In this document: positions 30,649 through 39,086 of the stretch, piece after piece
Layout of the letters: every line of letters begins with the position of its first letter
How positions within the stretch are numbered: position 1 is the first letter of the stretch
NCBI GenBank assembly: GCA_963923455.1
Contig: CAWULT010000026.1
Span: 1-43,807 of the forward strand
DNA: 43,807 bases
From: CAWULT01 sp963923455
GTDB lineage: Bacteria > Acidobacteriota > Vicinamibacteria > Vicinamibacterales > UBA2999
Direction: 5' to 3'
Translations under genes and position numbers: made by a program
The notes under the pieces: model-generated
What the model was told of the DNA's origin: nothing
Databases searched by the model: none
The model's input: only the letters and a program-made list of their open reading frames with translations

Positions 30649-32025
30649 ATGCGCGCCCTCCTGCGATTCCTCGTCTTCCTCGCGGTCCTCGGCGTGGTGG
30701 CCTCCGCCGGGGCCTGGTTCTGGGCTGGCCGGGGTGAGGGCCCTGTCGTGCAGATCCGTCAGCCGGACCAGATTGTCGGCCAGGCCACGACGCTCGACCT
30801 GATGCTCGAGGCGCCCGAGGCCCGGTTCTCGACGGTCGAGGTCACCATCGAGCAGAAAGGCACCAGCCACCCCGTGTTCTCGCTCGACGGACAGAACCAG
30901 TCCCAGGTTCGGCAGGACACGGCCGACCGCCTGTACGTCATGCGCCCCGTCGGCAAGAAGGCCGTGCCGGCGCTCGAGGCCGGCCCGGCCCGCATCGTCG
31001 TGCGCGCGTCCCGCCCGGTGCTGTTCGGCCTGCGATCGCTCGAAACCGTGGTCACCCGCGACGTGCAGGTGCGGCTGGACCCGCCCCGCGTGGCGGTGGT
31101 GTCGACCTTCCACTACGTCAACCACGGGGGCAGCGAGTTCGTCGTCTACCGTGCGACGCCCGGCGACGTGGTGTCCGGCGTGCGCGTCGGTGACAAGGAG
31201 TATCCGGGATACCCGGCCAGCGGCGCGGGCATCGGGGGCGACCCCTCGCTGCGCGTCGCGTTCTTCGCCCTGCTGTTCGACCAGGATCTGAACACGCCCA
31301 TGTCGGTGTTCGCACGGGACCCGGGCGGCAACGAGGCCGTCGCGCCGCTCGACCACCAGGTGTTCCCCAAGCCGTACGCGAAGAGCCGCATCGCCATCGA
31401 CGACCGCTTCCTCGGGCGCGTCGTACCGGCCATCGCCGCCAACGCGCCCGCGGCCCAGATTCCCACCGACGACCTGCTGGCCGGCTTCCTGAAGATCAAC
31501 GGCGAACTGCGGCGGCAGAACAACGAGTACGTCGCCAACCTGGCGAAGAAGTCGTCGCCTGAACTCCAGTTCCGCGACGCGTTCGTGCAGCTCGGCGACT
31601 CCAAGGTGGAGGCCCGGTTCGCCGACACGCGCACCTATGTGTACCAGGGCAAGGACGTCGACCAGCAGGTCCACCTCGGCTTCGATCTGGCGGTGACCGC
31701 CAGCGTCGCGATCGCCGCGGCGCAGAAGGGCACGGTGGTGCACGCCGGGGACCTCGGCATCTATGGCAACTGCGTGGTCATCGACCACGGCATGGGCGTC
31801 CAGTCGCTCTACGGACACCTGTCGTCGATCGGCGTCAAGGTCGGCGACGCGATCGCCAAGGGGCAGACGATCGGGCGCAGCGGCATGACCGGCCTGGCCG
31901 GCGGCGACCACCTGCACTTCACGATGCTCGTCGGCGGGCAGCAGGTGACGCCGGTCGACTGGTGGAGCGCGCAGTGGATGGAGGACCGCGTGCTGCGCAA
32001 GATCAAGGCGTCGGGCGGGATGTGA
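30649..32025 (+). CDS. M23-family (LytM-like) endopeptidase
   Basis: A 458-residue protein with an N-terminal membrane segment (about 5-25), a long periplasmic beta-rich region (about 30-320) and a C-terminal peptidase M23 domain. The zinc motifs are H-L-G-F-D (first His and Asp, about residue 344) and H-L-H in GGDHLHF, with the intervening IDHGMGVQSLYGHLS and GDAIAKGQTIGRSG typical of active LytM enzymes. It probably cleaves peptidoglycan cross-links or activates other hydrolases in the periplasm. No coiled coil typical of EnvC is present. The next gene begins 28 bases after its stop and could be co-transcribed, though a TGTGATAAT stretch near the stop may be a separate extended -10. Confidence 0.9.
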   Translation: MRALLRFLVFLAVLGVVASAGAWFWAGRGEGPVVQIRQPDQIVGQATTLDLMLEAPEARFSTVEVTIEQKGTSHPVFSLDGQNQSQVRQDTADRLYVMRPVGKKAVPALEAGPARIVVRASRPVLFGLRSLETVVTRDVQVRLDPPRVAVVSTFHYVNHGGSEFVVYRATPGDVVSGVRVGDKEYPGYPASGAGIGGDPSLRVAFFALLFDQDLNTPMSVFARDPGGNEAVAPLDHQVFPKPYAKSRIAIDDRFLGRVVPAIAANAPAAQIPTDDLLAGFLKINGELRRQNNEYVANLAKKSSPELQFRDAFVQLGDSKVEARFADTRTYVYQGKDVDQQVHLGFDLAVTASVAIAAAQKGTVVHAGDLGIYGNCVVIDHGMGVQSLYGHLSSIGVKVGDAIAKGQTIGRSGMTGLAGGDHLHFTMLVGGQQVTPVDWWSAQWMEDRVLRKIKASGGM

Positions 32026-32053
32026 TAATGATCGAGTTCCGGAGCGTTTCCTG

Positions 32054-32854
32054 ATGTTCACCACGCGTCGCCCGTCACCGGGACGGCTGCTGTCGGCGGC
32101 GGCGCTGGCCACCGCGCTGCTCACCGCCGCCTGTGGCGGCGGTCAGTCGAGCGCCCCCGGCCCGGCGCCGGCACCGGCCGCCACGCCGGCCCCGACGGCC
32201 AATCCCGTCGACCCGGCCACCGCCGCGACCGTCACCGGCCGGATCGTCTTCAAGGGCACGCCGCCCAGGCGCGAGCCGATCTCGATGGAGTCGGACCCCC
32301 GGTGCATGCCCGAGGGCGGATCGGCCACGACCGAACAGGCCGTCGTCGGCAGGAACGGCGAACTGCAGAACGTGTTCGTCTATGTGAAGGACGGCCTCGG
32401 CAACCTGCGCTTCCCGGTTCCGTCGACGCCCGTCGTCTTCGAGCAGAAGGGCTGCACCTACCGGCCGCACGTCTTCGGCGTGCAGGTCGGCCAGCCGATC
32501 GAGATCCTGAACAGCGACGCGACGCTGCACAACATCCACGCGATGCCCGAGGCCAACCAGGAGTTCAACGCCGGCCAGGCCGTCCAGGGCGCCAAGCACG
32601 TTCACGTCTTCAGCGCCGTCGAGGTGATGGTGCCGTTCAAGTGCGACGTGCACCGATGGATGCGCGCCTACGTGGGCGTGCTCGACCATCCGTTCTTCGC
32701 CGTCACGGGCGCCGACGGGGCGTTCACGCTCGCGGGCCTGCCGCCGGGCACCTACACGATCGAGGCGCGCCACGAGACGTTCGGCACGCGCACGCTCAGC
32801 GTGACGGTCGGCGCGAGGGAATCGAAGGACGTCGCGTTCACGTTCGAGGGCTGA
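32054..32854 (+). CDS. Cupredoxin-like lipoprotein with carboxypeptidase-regulatory-like domain
   Basis: A 266-residue lipoprotein: signal peptide with lipobox LLTAAC (Cys at about residue 25), then a Pro/Ala-rich linker. Residues about 60-200 form a plastocyanin-like fold with possible copper ligands H in LHNIHAMPE, and C plus H in FKCDVHRWM. The last 65 residues are a CarboxypepD_reg-type sandwich (DGAFTLAGLPPGTYTIEARH). The same architecture occurs at 11306. Its stop overlaps the ctaA start by one base (TGATG), so it is the first gene of a heme A synthesis operon. A copper or electron-transfer role beside an aa3-type oxidase is plausible; the oxidase genes are not in the window. Confidence 0.78.
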   Translation: MFTTRRPSPGRLLSAAALATALLTAACGGGQSSAPGPAPAPAATPAPTANPVDPATAATVTGRIVFKGTPPRREPISMESDPRCMPEGGSATTEQAVVGRNGELQNVFVYVKDGLGNLRFPVPSTPVVFEQKGCTYRPHVFGVQVGQPIEILNSDATLHNIHAMPEANQEFNAGQAVQGAKHVHVFSAVEVMVPFKCDVHRWMRAYVGVLDHPFFAVTGADGAFTLAGLPPGTYTIEARHETFGTRTLSVTVGARESKDVAFTFEG

Positions 32855-33840
32855 TGCTGCGCCACCGTTTCGCGGCGCTCGTCGCGGCCTGTACCGCCGT
32901 CCTGATCTTCGCCGGCGGGCTGGTCACCAGCACCGGGTCCGGCCTGTCCGTGCCGGACTGGCCGACGACCTACGGCGGGAACATGTTCACGTTCCCGCTG
33001 GAACATTGGGTGGGCGGCATCCGCTTCGAGCACGGCCACCGGCTGATCGCCAGCACCGTCGGCCTCCTGATCCTCGTGCAGGCGTACTGGACGTGGCGTG
33101 CCGAACCACGCGCCTGGGTGCGTACGCTCGCGATGGCCGCACTGGCCGCCGTCATCGCGCAGGGCATCCTCGGCGGCGTCACCGTGCTCTGGTACCTGCC
33201 AGACCCGGTCTCGATCGCGCACGCGAGCCTCGCCCAGCTCGTGTTCTCGATGGCCACGACGATCGCCCTCGTCACCTCCGCCGGCTGGCTCTCCGGTTAT
33301 GCGCGCGCCGGGGCCCCGCCCGACGATCGCGTGCTGCAGAAGATCGCCATCGCCACGACCGTGATGGTCTACGCGCAGATCCTCATGGGTGCCACGATGC
33401 GGCACACCGAGGCCGGCCTCGCGATTCCCGACGTCCCGTGGGCGTTCGGACGGGTCGTTCCCGACCATTGGGACCCGAAGATCGCCGTGCACTTCGCGCA
33501 CCGCGTGGGCGCGCTGCTGGTGAGCCTGTTCGTCCTGGCGACGGCGGGTCACGTGTTCTACCACCACGGCCGACAGCGAGAGCTGGTGCGGCCGGCCATG
33601 CTGCTCATCGCCCTGGTGTGCGTGCAGGTCGCGCTCGGTGCCGCCACCGTGCTGAGCGCCAAGCAGTACCTGGTCAACTCGCTCCACGTCGTGGCCGGCG
33701 GCGCCGTCCTGGTGACCAGCCTGGCGCTGGCGATCCGGTGCCATCGCGCCCGCTTCGCCTCCGATGTGCCGGCGGCGAGCCCGGCCACCTGCGCGACCGC
33801 CGCCGGGGCGGCCGACATCGCCGCGGGAGCGCGGGCATGA
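32854..33840 (+). CDS. ctaA: Heme A synthase (COX15/CtaA)
   Basis: A 328-residue polytopic membrane enzyme that oxidises heme O to heme A. Eight hydrophobic helices are visible in two similar halves. The four conserved histidines sit in FEHGHRLIAS, SIAHASLAQ, HFAHRVGA and NSLHVVAGG. The N-terminal GLVTSTGSGLSVPDWP and the second-half RHTEAGLAIPDVPWAFGR are strong COX15 signatures. No paired cysteines are seen in the first loop, unlike the Bacillus type. It is coupled by overlaps to the lipoprotein gene upstream and to ctaB downstream (ATGA). Confidence 0.95.
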   Translation: MLRHRFAALVAACTAVLIFAGGLVTSTGSGLSVPDWPTTYGGNMFTFPLEHWVGGIRFEHGHRLIASTVGLLILVQAYWTWRAEPRAWVRTLAMAALAAVIAQGILGGVTVLWYLPDPVSIAHASLAQLVFSMATTIALVTSAGWLSGYARAGAPPDDRVLQKIAIATTVMVYAQILMGATMRHTEAGLAIPDVPWAFGRVVPDHWDPKIAVHFAHRVGALLVSLFVLATAGHVFYHHGRQRELVRPAMLLIALVCVQVALGAATVLSAKQYLVNSLHVVAGGAVLVTSLALAIRCHRARFASDVPAASPATCATAAGAADIAAGARA

Positions 33841-34766
33841 AGGGCGGCGCGCAACCGGCCGACTCCGCGGCCGCCCCGCCCGATGCCGGCGCGATCGACC
33901 GCCCGTCGAGCCGCACGGCCGACTTCCTGGCGCTGACCAAGCCGCGGCTCAATCTCCTCGTCCTGCTGACGACGCTGGTGGGGCTGTACCTGGCCGCCCC
34001 CGACGGCGTGCCGATCCCGCTGCTCGCACACACGCTGGTCGGCTCCGCGCTCGTGGCCGGCGGCGCCGCCGCGCTCAACCAGGTGCTCGAGCGCCGGACG
34101 GACGCGCTGATGCGGCGCACGGTCCGCCGGCCACTGCCAGCCGGCCGGTTGACCACGTTGACCGGCACGTGGTTCGGCGTGCTGCTGTCGGTGGTGGGCC
34201 TGGCGGAGCTGGTGTTCTTCGTCAACGTGATCTCCGGCTCGGTGGCGGCGCTGACCCTCGTCAGTTACGTGTTCCTCTACACGCCGCTCAAGACGCGGAC
34301 GTCGCTCTCCACGCTGGTCGGCGCGGTGCCGGGCGCGCTGCCGCCGGTGATCGGCTGGAGCGCCGCGACGGGCGACGTCTCGACTGGCGCGCTGGTGCTG
34401 TTCGGCATCGTGTTCTTCTGGCAGATGCCGCACTTCCTCGCGCTCGCGTGGATGTACCGGGACGACTACGCGAAGGCCGGGATGCCGCTGCTCCCGGTGA
34501 TCGAGCCGGACGGCCGCCGCACCGGACAGCAGGCGCTGCTCTACTCCGCGGTGCTGTGGCCCGTCAGCCTGCTGCCGGCGATCGTCGGCCTGGCGGCGGC
34601 CCCGTACAGCGCGGCCGCCACCGTGCTCGGCTTCGTCCTGATCGGATTGAGCGCCGGCTTCGCGCAGGAGCGCTCCACGCAGAGCGCGCGGCGGCTGTTC
34701 ATCTTCTCGATCCTCTACCTGCCGCTGCTGCTCGGCGCACTGGTCGCCGATCGGATCTGGATCTGA
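33837..34766 (+). CDS. ctaB: Protoheme IX farnesyltransferase (heme O synthase, CtaB/COX10)
   Basis: A 309-residue UbiA-type prenyltransferase with about nine helices that makes heme O from heme B and farnesyl diphosphate. The aspartate-rich motif reads N-Q-V-L-E-R-R-T-D-A-L-M, where Glu replaces the first Asp, as is common in bacteria. It is followed by R-R-T-V-R-R-P. The second motif region Y-R-D-D-Y-A-K-A-G-M-P is present. The ATG overlaps the ctaA stop by four bases. Together with ctaA it gives a complete route to heme A, needed for aa3-type but not cbb3-type oxidase. Confidence 0.95.
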   Translation: MKGGAQPADSAAAPPDAGAIDRPSSRTADFLALTKPRLNLLVLLTTLVGLYLAAPDGVPIPLLAHTLVGSALVAGGAAALNQVLERRTDALMRRTVRRPLPAGRLTTLTGTWFGVLLSVVGLAELVFFVNVISGSVAALTLVSYVFLYTPLKTRTSLSTLVGAVPGALPPVIGWSAATGDVSTGALVLFGIVFFWQMPHFLALAWMYRDDYAKAGMPLLPVIEPDGRRTGQQALLYSAVLWPVSLLPAIVGLAAAPYSAAATVLGFVLIGLSAGFAQERSTQSARRLFIFSILYLPLLLGALVADRIWI

Positions 34767-34774
34767 CGCGCCGC

Positions 34775-35191
34775 ATGGGCATCCAGGACCTCCCCGCGCT
34801 CAACGCGACCCTGAACGGCATCGCCAGCCTGTTCCTGCTGAGCGGCTACTACTTCATCCGCAACCAGCAGCGCGACGCACACAGACGCTGCATGCTGGGC
34901 GCGCTCGCCGCCTCGGCGCTGTTCCTGACGAGTTACGTCGTCTATCACCTGAACGCCGGCTCGAAGCCGTTCACGGGCCAGGGGCCCGTGCGGCTGGTGT
35001 ACTTCGTCATCCTGGCCACGCATGTCGTGCTGGCCGCCGCGATCGTCCCGCTGGTCCTGACGACCGTGATCCGCGCGCTGCGGGGCCGCTTCGACCGGCA
35101 CAGGGCGGTGGCCCGGTGGACCTTTCCCCTGTGGCTCTACGTCTCGGTCACGGGCGTCGTGATCTACCTGATGCTGTACCAGTTGTACTGA
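34775..35191 (+). CDS. DUF420 family membrane protein
   Basis: A 138-residue protein with four membrane helices (starts NATLNGIASLFLLSGYYFI, ends FPLWLYVSVTGVVIYLMLYQLY). The pattern H-R-x-C-M-L-G, S-Y-V-V-Y-H-L-N-A-G and F-P-L-W-L-Y-V-S-V-T-G-V is that of DUF420 (YozB), usually found beside cytochrome oxidase or heme A synthesis genes. Conserved His residues could bind heme or copper, and an assembly role is often suggested but unproved. It begins eight bases after ctaB. Confidence 0.9.
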   Translation: MGIQDLPALNATLNGIASLFLLSGYYFIRNQQRDAHRRCMLGALAASALFLTSYVVYHLNAGSKPFTGQGPVRLVYFVILATHVVLAAAIVPLVLTTVIRALRGRFDRHRAVARWTFPLWLYVSVTGVVIYLMLYQLY

Positions 35192-35235
35192 GCGGCCGCA
35201 ACGGCCCCAGGGCGCCCGGCGGCACTGCCAGCTGC

Positions 35236-35241
35236 TATAAA
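35236..35241 (+). promoter_or_regulatory. Candidate -10 element (TATAAA)
   Basis: TATAAA (running on as TATAAAAT) lies 44 bases after the DUF420 stop and 54 bases before the next ATG. It is the most AT-rich spot in the area. A -35 hexamer is not clear. Confidence 0.35.
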
Positions 35242-35295
35242 ATGTGGCGGCCCCGGGGACCACCCTTCCCGGCCGCTTCCGAGAGGACGCACCAG

Positions 35296-35985
35296 ATGCG
35301 AACCCATCACGCCCCCGTTCGCCCCTCACGCGTCGCGCGGGCCGCGGCCCGGGTGGTCGCCGCCGTCCTCATCGCCGGGGGGCTCGCCTCGCCGGCACTG
35401 GCCCAGAACGCGCGGGCCGCGGGCACCGTGCGCGATTTGAACGGGAAGCCCATCAAGGGCGCGACCGTGACGGTGACCAACCCGGATGCGTTTCCACCCG
35501 AGTTCACGTCGGCGACCGACGACAAGGGCCGGTGGGCGATGATCGGCCTGCGGGGAGGCACCTGGAAGGTCGTCGTCGAGGCGCCGGGCTTCCTGAAGGT
35601 CGAGACGACCGTCCCGATCCGAGCCGGGGGCGCGCCGCCGATGGCGTTCACGCTGACGCGCGACCTCGGGCCCGTCCCGAACGCGCTCGACCGCAACATC
35701 CAGCAGCAACTGCAGGACGCCGCGGCCCTGCGTGACGCGGGCCGCCTGGACCAGGCGCTCGCGAGCTACCAGGACATCCGGACGCGCAATCCGAAGCTGA
35801 CCGCCGTCAACCTCGTGATGGCCGACGTCTACCGGATGAAGGCCTCCCAGGAGACCAGCCCGGCCGCGCGTCAGGCGCTCATCGCGCAGGCGACCGAGGC
35901 CTATACCAGAGTGCTCGAGAGCGATGCCTCGAACGAGCGCGCCAGAGCGGAGCTTCTGTCGCTGCGCGCCGAGGCTTCCCGCTAG
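35296..35985 (+). CDS. Exported CarboxypepD_reg/TPR protein, function unknown
   Basis: A 229-residue protein with a signal peptide (cleavage near SPALAQN, about residue 36). Residues about 40-120 form a carboxypeptidase regulatory-like beta-sandwich (GTVRDLNGKPIKGATVTVTN). The rest (about 130-229) is helical with TPR-like repeats (RDAGRLDQALASYQDIRTRNPK and TRVLESDASNERARAELL). Such combinations are common in acidobacterial periplasmic proteins with no known role. The sulfatase-fold/TPR gene follows 33 bases later on the same strand, so they may be co-transcribed. Confidence 0.75.
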   Translation: MRTHHAPVRPSRVARAAARVVAAVLIAGGLASPALAQNARAAGTVRDLNGKPIKGATVTVTNPDAFPPEFTSATDDKGRWAMIGLRGGTWKVVVEAPGFLKVETTVPIRAGGAPPMAFTLTRDLGPVPNALDRNIQQQLQDAAALRDAGRLDQALASYQDIRTRNPKLTAVNLVMADVYRMKASQETSPAARQALIAQATEAYTRVLESDASNERARAELLSLRAEASR

Positions 35986-36018
35986 CCGGGGCCCCCTCGC
36001 AACCGCCCAGAACGCCGC

Positions 36019-38142
36019 ATGCCGACACAGGCGCCCGCCGCCCCCCGCCGCTGGCGGGCCGCGTTCATCGTCTCCCTCGTCTTCGTCGCCGCAGCCGCCG
36101 CCGCCGCGCTCGGCTGGTGGTACGCGCGCGAATCGCCGCCGCACCAGGGGCCCATCGTCCTGATCTCGGCGGACGGCCTGTCCAGCTCCACGCTGCCGGC
36201 ATACGGCGCGCCAGGCGGCCGCACGCCGGCGATCGACGCGCTCGCCGGGGACGGCGTGGTGTTCGAGCGCGCGTACACGCACTCGGCGGAACTGCTGCCA
36301 GCCGAAGCGTCGCTGCTGACCGGGTTGCTGCCGCCGGAGCACGGCGTGCGCGACGACGCAGGTTTCGCGCTGGCCGACGACGCGCGGACGCTTCCCGAAC
36401 TGCTCCGCAACCGCGGCTTCAGCACCGGTGCGGCCGTGTCGTCCTACGTACTGCGGCGCGAGAGCGGCGCCGCGCAGGGCTTCTCGTTCTTCGACGCCGA
36501 GCTGCCCGTGGGCGACGGACAGACGGCCGCGGTCGAGCGCGACGGCACGATGACGCTCGACGCGGCGATGCGGTGGCTGCGCACCCAGAACGGCCAGCGA
36601 TTCTTCCTGTTCCTGCAGGTGCCGGGCACCGACGCCGACGCCGTCGTCAGCGGGCTGGCGTCGCTGCTGCGCGAGCGCGGCCTCTACGACGACGCGACGA
36701 TCGTCCTGGCCGGCGGCCGCGGCCACGCGCCATCGGGCACGCTTGACGACGCGGCGCTGCGCGTGCCGCTCATCGTCAAGCAGCCCGACAGCGAGGGCGC
36801 CGGCCGCCGCGTGCTGCCTGCGGTGCAGCAGATCGACCTGCTGCCGACGCTGCTCGACCTGGTCCGCGCGCCGCGGCCGGGCGCCCTGCGGGGCCGCTCG
36901 CTCCGCCCGGTGCTCGACGACGACGCGGAGGTCGCCGATACCCCGATCTACGCCGAATCGATGGCGGCCTCGTTCCGCTTCGGCGGCCACCCCGTCTACG
37001 CGCTGCTGAGCCGCGACGTGCGCTACACGCGAGACGCGGCCGAGGGGCTCGCCGGCGTCGCGGAGCCCGGCCCGGGCGCATCCGCGCCGGATGTGGCGGC
37101 CCTTCGTGGCGTGCTCGACGGCATTCTCGCCAAGGCTCCGGCGACGTCACCGTCGGCGATCGCCGCCGCCGACGAGGATCGTCTGGCGCTTGCCGGATAC
37201 CTGAGCGCGCCGCGTGGCCTGCCGGCCCCACCCGCCTCGCTCGATGCGCGGACGCAGGCCGCCGTCCTCGATGCCCACCGCCGGGTCGCACGCCTCGTCG
37301 GCGAGCGGATGCTGCCAGAGGCCGTGCAGGCGCTGCAGCAGCTGTCGAACGCGCATCCGGATCTCGTCGCCCTGCGCTTCCAGCTCGGCACGCTGCTCGC
37401 GCGCAGCGGCCGCGTCGACGCGGCGGTGGACGCCTTCTCGACGGTCGCGGCGGCGTGGCCGGAGCGGGTCGACGCAGCCGTGGCGCTCGCCGACACGCTG
37501 CGACGCGCGGGCCGTCTCGAGGACGCGTCGACGCAGGCCGCCCACGCGGTGACGCTCGCCGCACAGGGACAGGCGGCGGATCTCGCGGCGGCCCACGCGG
37601 TGGCGACGTTCGTCGCGCTCGATCGCAAGGACGCCGAGGCCGCAGCCGAGCAGGCGCGTCTGGCGCAGGAAGCGGACCCCGGCCTGCCGCTGCCCGGGTT
37701 CGTCCGCGGGCGTGGCCTGTTCGACAAGGGTGCCTTCGAGGAGGCGCTGGAGGCGTTCACCGAGGCGGAGAGGGCCGCCAGCGCGTCCGGCGCGGCGATT
37801 CCGGGCCTTCACCTGTTCCAGGGTGAGTCGCTGTCGCACCTCGAGCGCCACGCCGAGGCCGAATCGCAGTTCAAGGAGGAGCTCCGCGCGTTTCCGCACG
37901 CGCTCGAGCCGTACGTGAGCCTGGCCACGCTCTACCGCGCGTCGAACCGCGAGGCGGACGTCGAGCGGACGCTGGCCGCGCTGACGCAGGCGGCGCCGAC
38001 GCCGGAGGGCTACGCCCTGGCGGCGCGTGTGTGGGCGGCGCTCGGGGACCGGGCCCGCGCCGACCAGCTCAGGGCCGACGCTCGGACGCGCTTCCGGGGA
38101 GATCCGTCGCTGGCGCGAATCGAACGGGGTGCGCGCCGATGA
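36019..38142 (+). CDS. Membrane-anchored sulfatase-fold/TPR fusion with degenerate active site
   Basis: A 707-residue protein: one N-terminal membrane helix (about 14-33), an alkaline-phosphatase/sulfatase-like domain (about 45-300) and TPR repeats (about 420-690, such as LRFQLGTLLARSGRVDAAVDAF and FDKGAFEEALEAFTEAER). The fold is clear from TPAIDALAGDGVVFERAYTH, SLLTGLLPPEHGVRDDAG and LRVPLIVK. The catalytic residues are largely gone: D52 remains of the first metal site, but the position of the nucleophile Cys/Ser/Thr is Leu92 (LLPAEAS), and the D-H-G metal motif near residue 240 reads G-R-G-H. It is probably a non-enzymatic binding or scaffold protein. Its 3' end overlaps the convergent UPF0104 gene by 74 bases. 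Confidence 0.78.
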   Translation: MPTQAPAAPRRWRAAFIVSLVFVAAAAAAALGWWYARESPPHQGPIVLISADGLSSSTLPAYGAPGGRTPAIDALAGDGVVFERAYTHSAELLPAEASLLTGLLPPEHGVRDDAGFALADDARTLPELLRNRGFSTGAAVSSYVLRRESGAAQGFSFFDAELPVGDGQTAAVERDGTMTLDAAMRWLRTQNGQRFFLFLQVPGTDADAVVSGLASLLRERGLYDDATIVLAGGRGHAPSGTLDDAALRVPLIVKQPDSEGAGRRVLPAVQQIDLLPTLLDLVRAPRPGALRGRSLRPVLDDDAEVADTPIYAESMAASFRFGGHPVYALLSRDVRYTRDAAEGLAGVAEPGPGASAPDVAALRGVLDGILAKAPATSPSAIAAADEDRLALAGYLSAPRGLPAPPASLDARTQAAVLDAHRRVARLVGERMLPEAVQALQQLSNAHPDLVALRFQLGTLLARSGRVDAAVDAFSTVAAAWPERVDAAVALADTLRRAGRLEDASTQAAHAVTLAAQGQAADLAAAHAVATFVALDRKDAEAAAEQARLAQEADPGLPLPGFVRGRGLFDKGAFEEALEAFTEAERAASASGAAIPGLHLFQGESLSHLERHAEAESQFKEELRAFPHALEPYVSLATLYRASNREADVERTLAALTQAAPTPEGYALAARVWAALGDRARADQLRADARTRFRGDPSLARIERGARR

Positions 38143-39067
38143 AGGCGAGGCCCACCGCGGTCCAGAACAGATTGCGCGCCTTGCGAATCACCGCGAGCGC
38201 CACGCCCGCCGCCGGATCGACCGTCAGCACCGGCGCGACCGCGCCGGTGAGTGCCTCGTCCACGCCCACGCGGAAGGGGACGAACTTGAAGGCCATCGTC
38301 ACCACGCGGTTCAGCGCCTCGAACACCACGGCCTGAGCCAGCGTCGGGCGGCGGTCGCCGAGCAGCCAGCCCAGCACGACGAACACCTCGATGATCGCCA
38401 GGACGTGGAAGCCCAGGTCGATCGCGAAGACCCGCCACAGCCGGCCCGGCTGTTCGGCCGCGAAGCTCCGCACCGACGCACGCACGCCGGCCAGTTTCTG
38501 GCGCCACGCGGGGCGCTCACCCCGCCCGTCGTGCCACGTGCCGCGCAGCAGCCACACGCCAGCAGCCGTGCCGGCCGCCAGCAGCACCAGCACGCCCAGG
38601 GCCGACTCCCGCCACGCGACCGGCAGCGGCACCGTCGCCAGCGCAACCCCGACGCCGACCGCCACCATGGCCAGCGCCGAACCGGCGTAGACCAGGTTGT
38701 CGACGGCGAGCGAGGCCACTGACTCGCGGGTGGCGAGACGATGCCGCGTCAGGAACACCTTGGCCGGTTCGCTGGCGAGCATCCCGAGCGGGGTGACGTT
38801 GCCGAGCGCGTCGCCGGCGAGGAACGCCGCGAAGGCGCGGCCGAGGGGCAGCCTGACCGAAGGCGGCATGCAGAGCCGCCAGGACTCCGCGCGCAGCACG
38901 AAGCGCAGTCCAGCCAGGGCCAGAATCGCGACGAGCCCCCAGCCGACACGGCGGACGCCGCCGACGATGGCGTCGACGCCGGCGCTGCGGACGGCGAAGG
39001 CGAAGAGGAGGAGCCCACCCAGCGCCGCCGCTCCGGTCAGGACGTGCTGGCGACGCCGGGTGGTCAT
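38069..39067 (-). CDS. Lysylphosphatidylglycerol synthase TM region/UPF0104 family membrane protein
   Basis: A 332-residue polytopic protein with about eight helices, of the family that includes the flippase half of MprF and AglD-like proteins. Typical features are RAESWRLCMPP near the second helix, ALGNVTPLGMLASEPAKVFL, and the later ALNRVVTMAFKFVPFRVGVDEALTG. It may move a lipid across the inner membrane; no aminoacyl-lipid synthetase domain is attached. It follows atpF by 19 bases on the same strand and could share its transcript, though it is not normally part of ATP synthase operons. Confidence 0.78.
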   Translation of the reverse strand: MTTRRRQHVLTGAAALGGLLLFAFAVRSAGVDAIVGGVRRVGWGLVAILALAGLRFVLRAESWRLCMPPSVRLPLGRAFAAFLAGDALGNVTPLGMLASEPAKVFLTRHRLATRESVASLAVDNLVYAGSALAMVAVGVGVALATVPLPVAWRESALGVLVLLAAGTAAGVWLLRGTWHDGRGERPAWRQKLAGVRASVRSFAAEQPGRLWRVFAIDLGFHVLAIIEVFVVLGWLLGDRRPTLAQAVVFEALNRVVTMAFKFVPFRVGVDEALTGAVAPVLTVDPAAGVALAVIRKARNLFWTAVGLAFIGAHPVRFAPATDLPGSASERRP

Positions 39068-39086
39068 GGCGAAAGACGGAAAGCGA

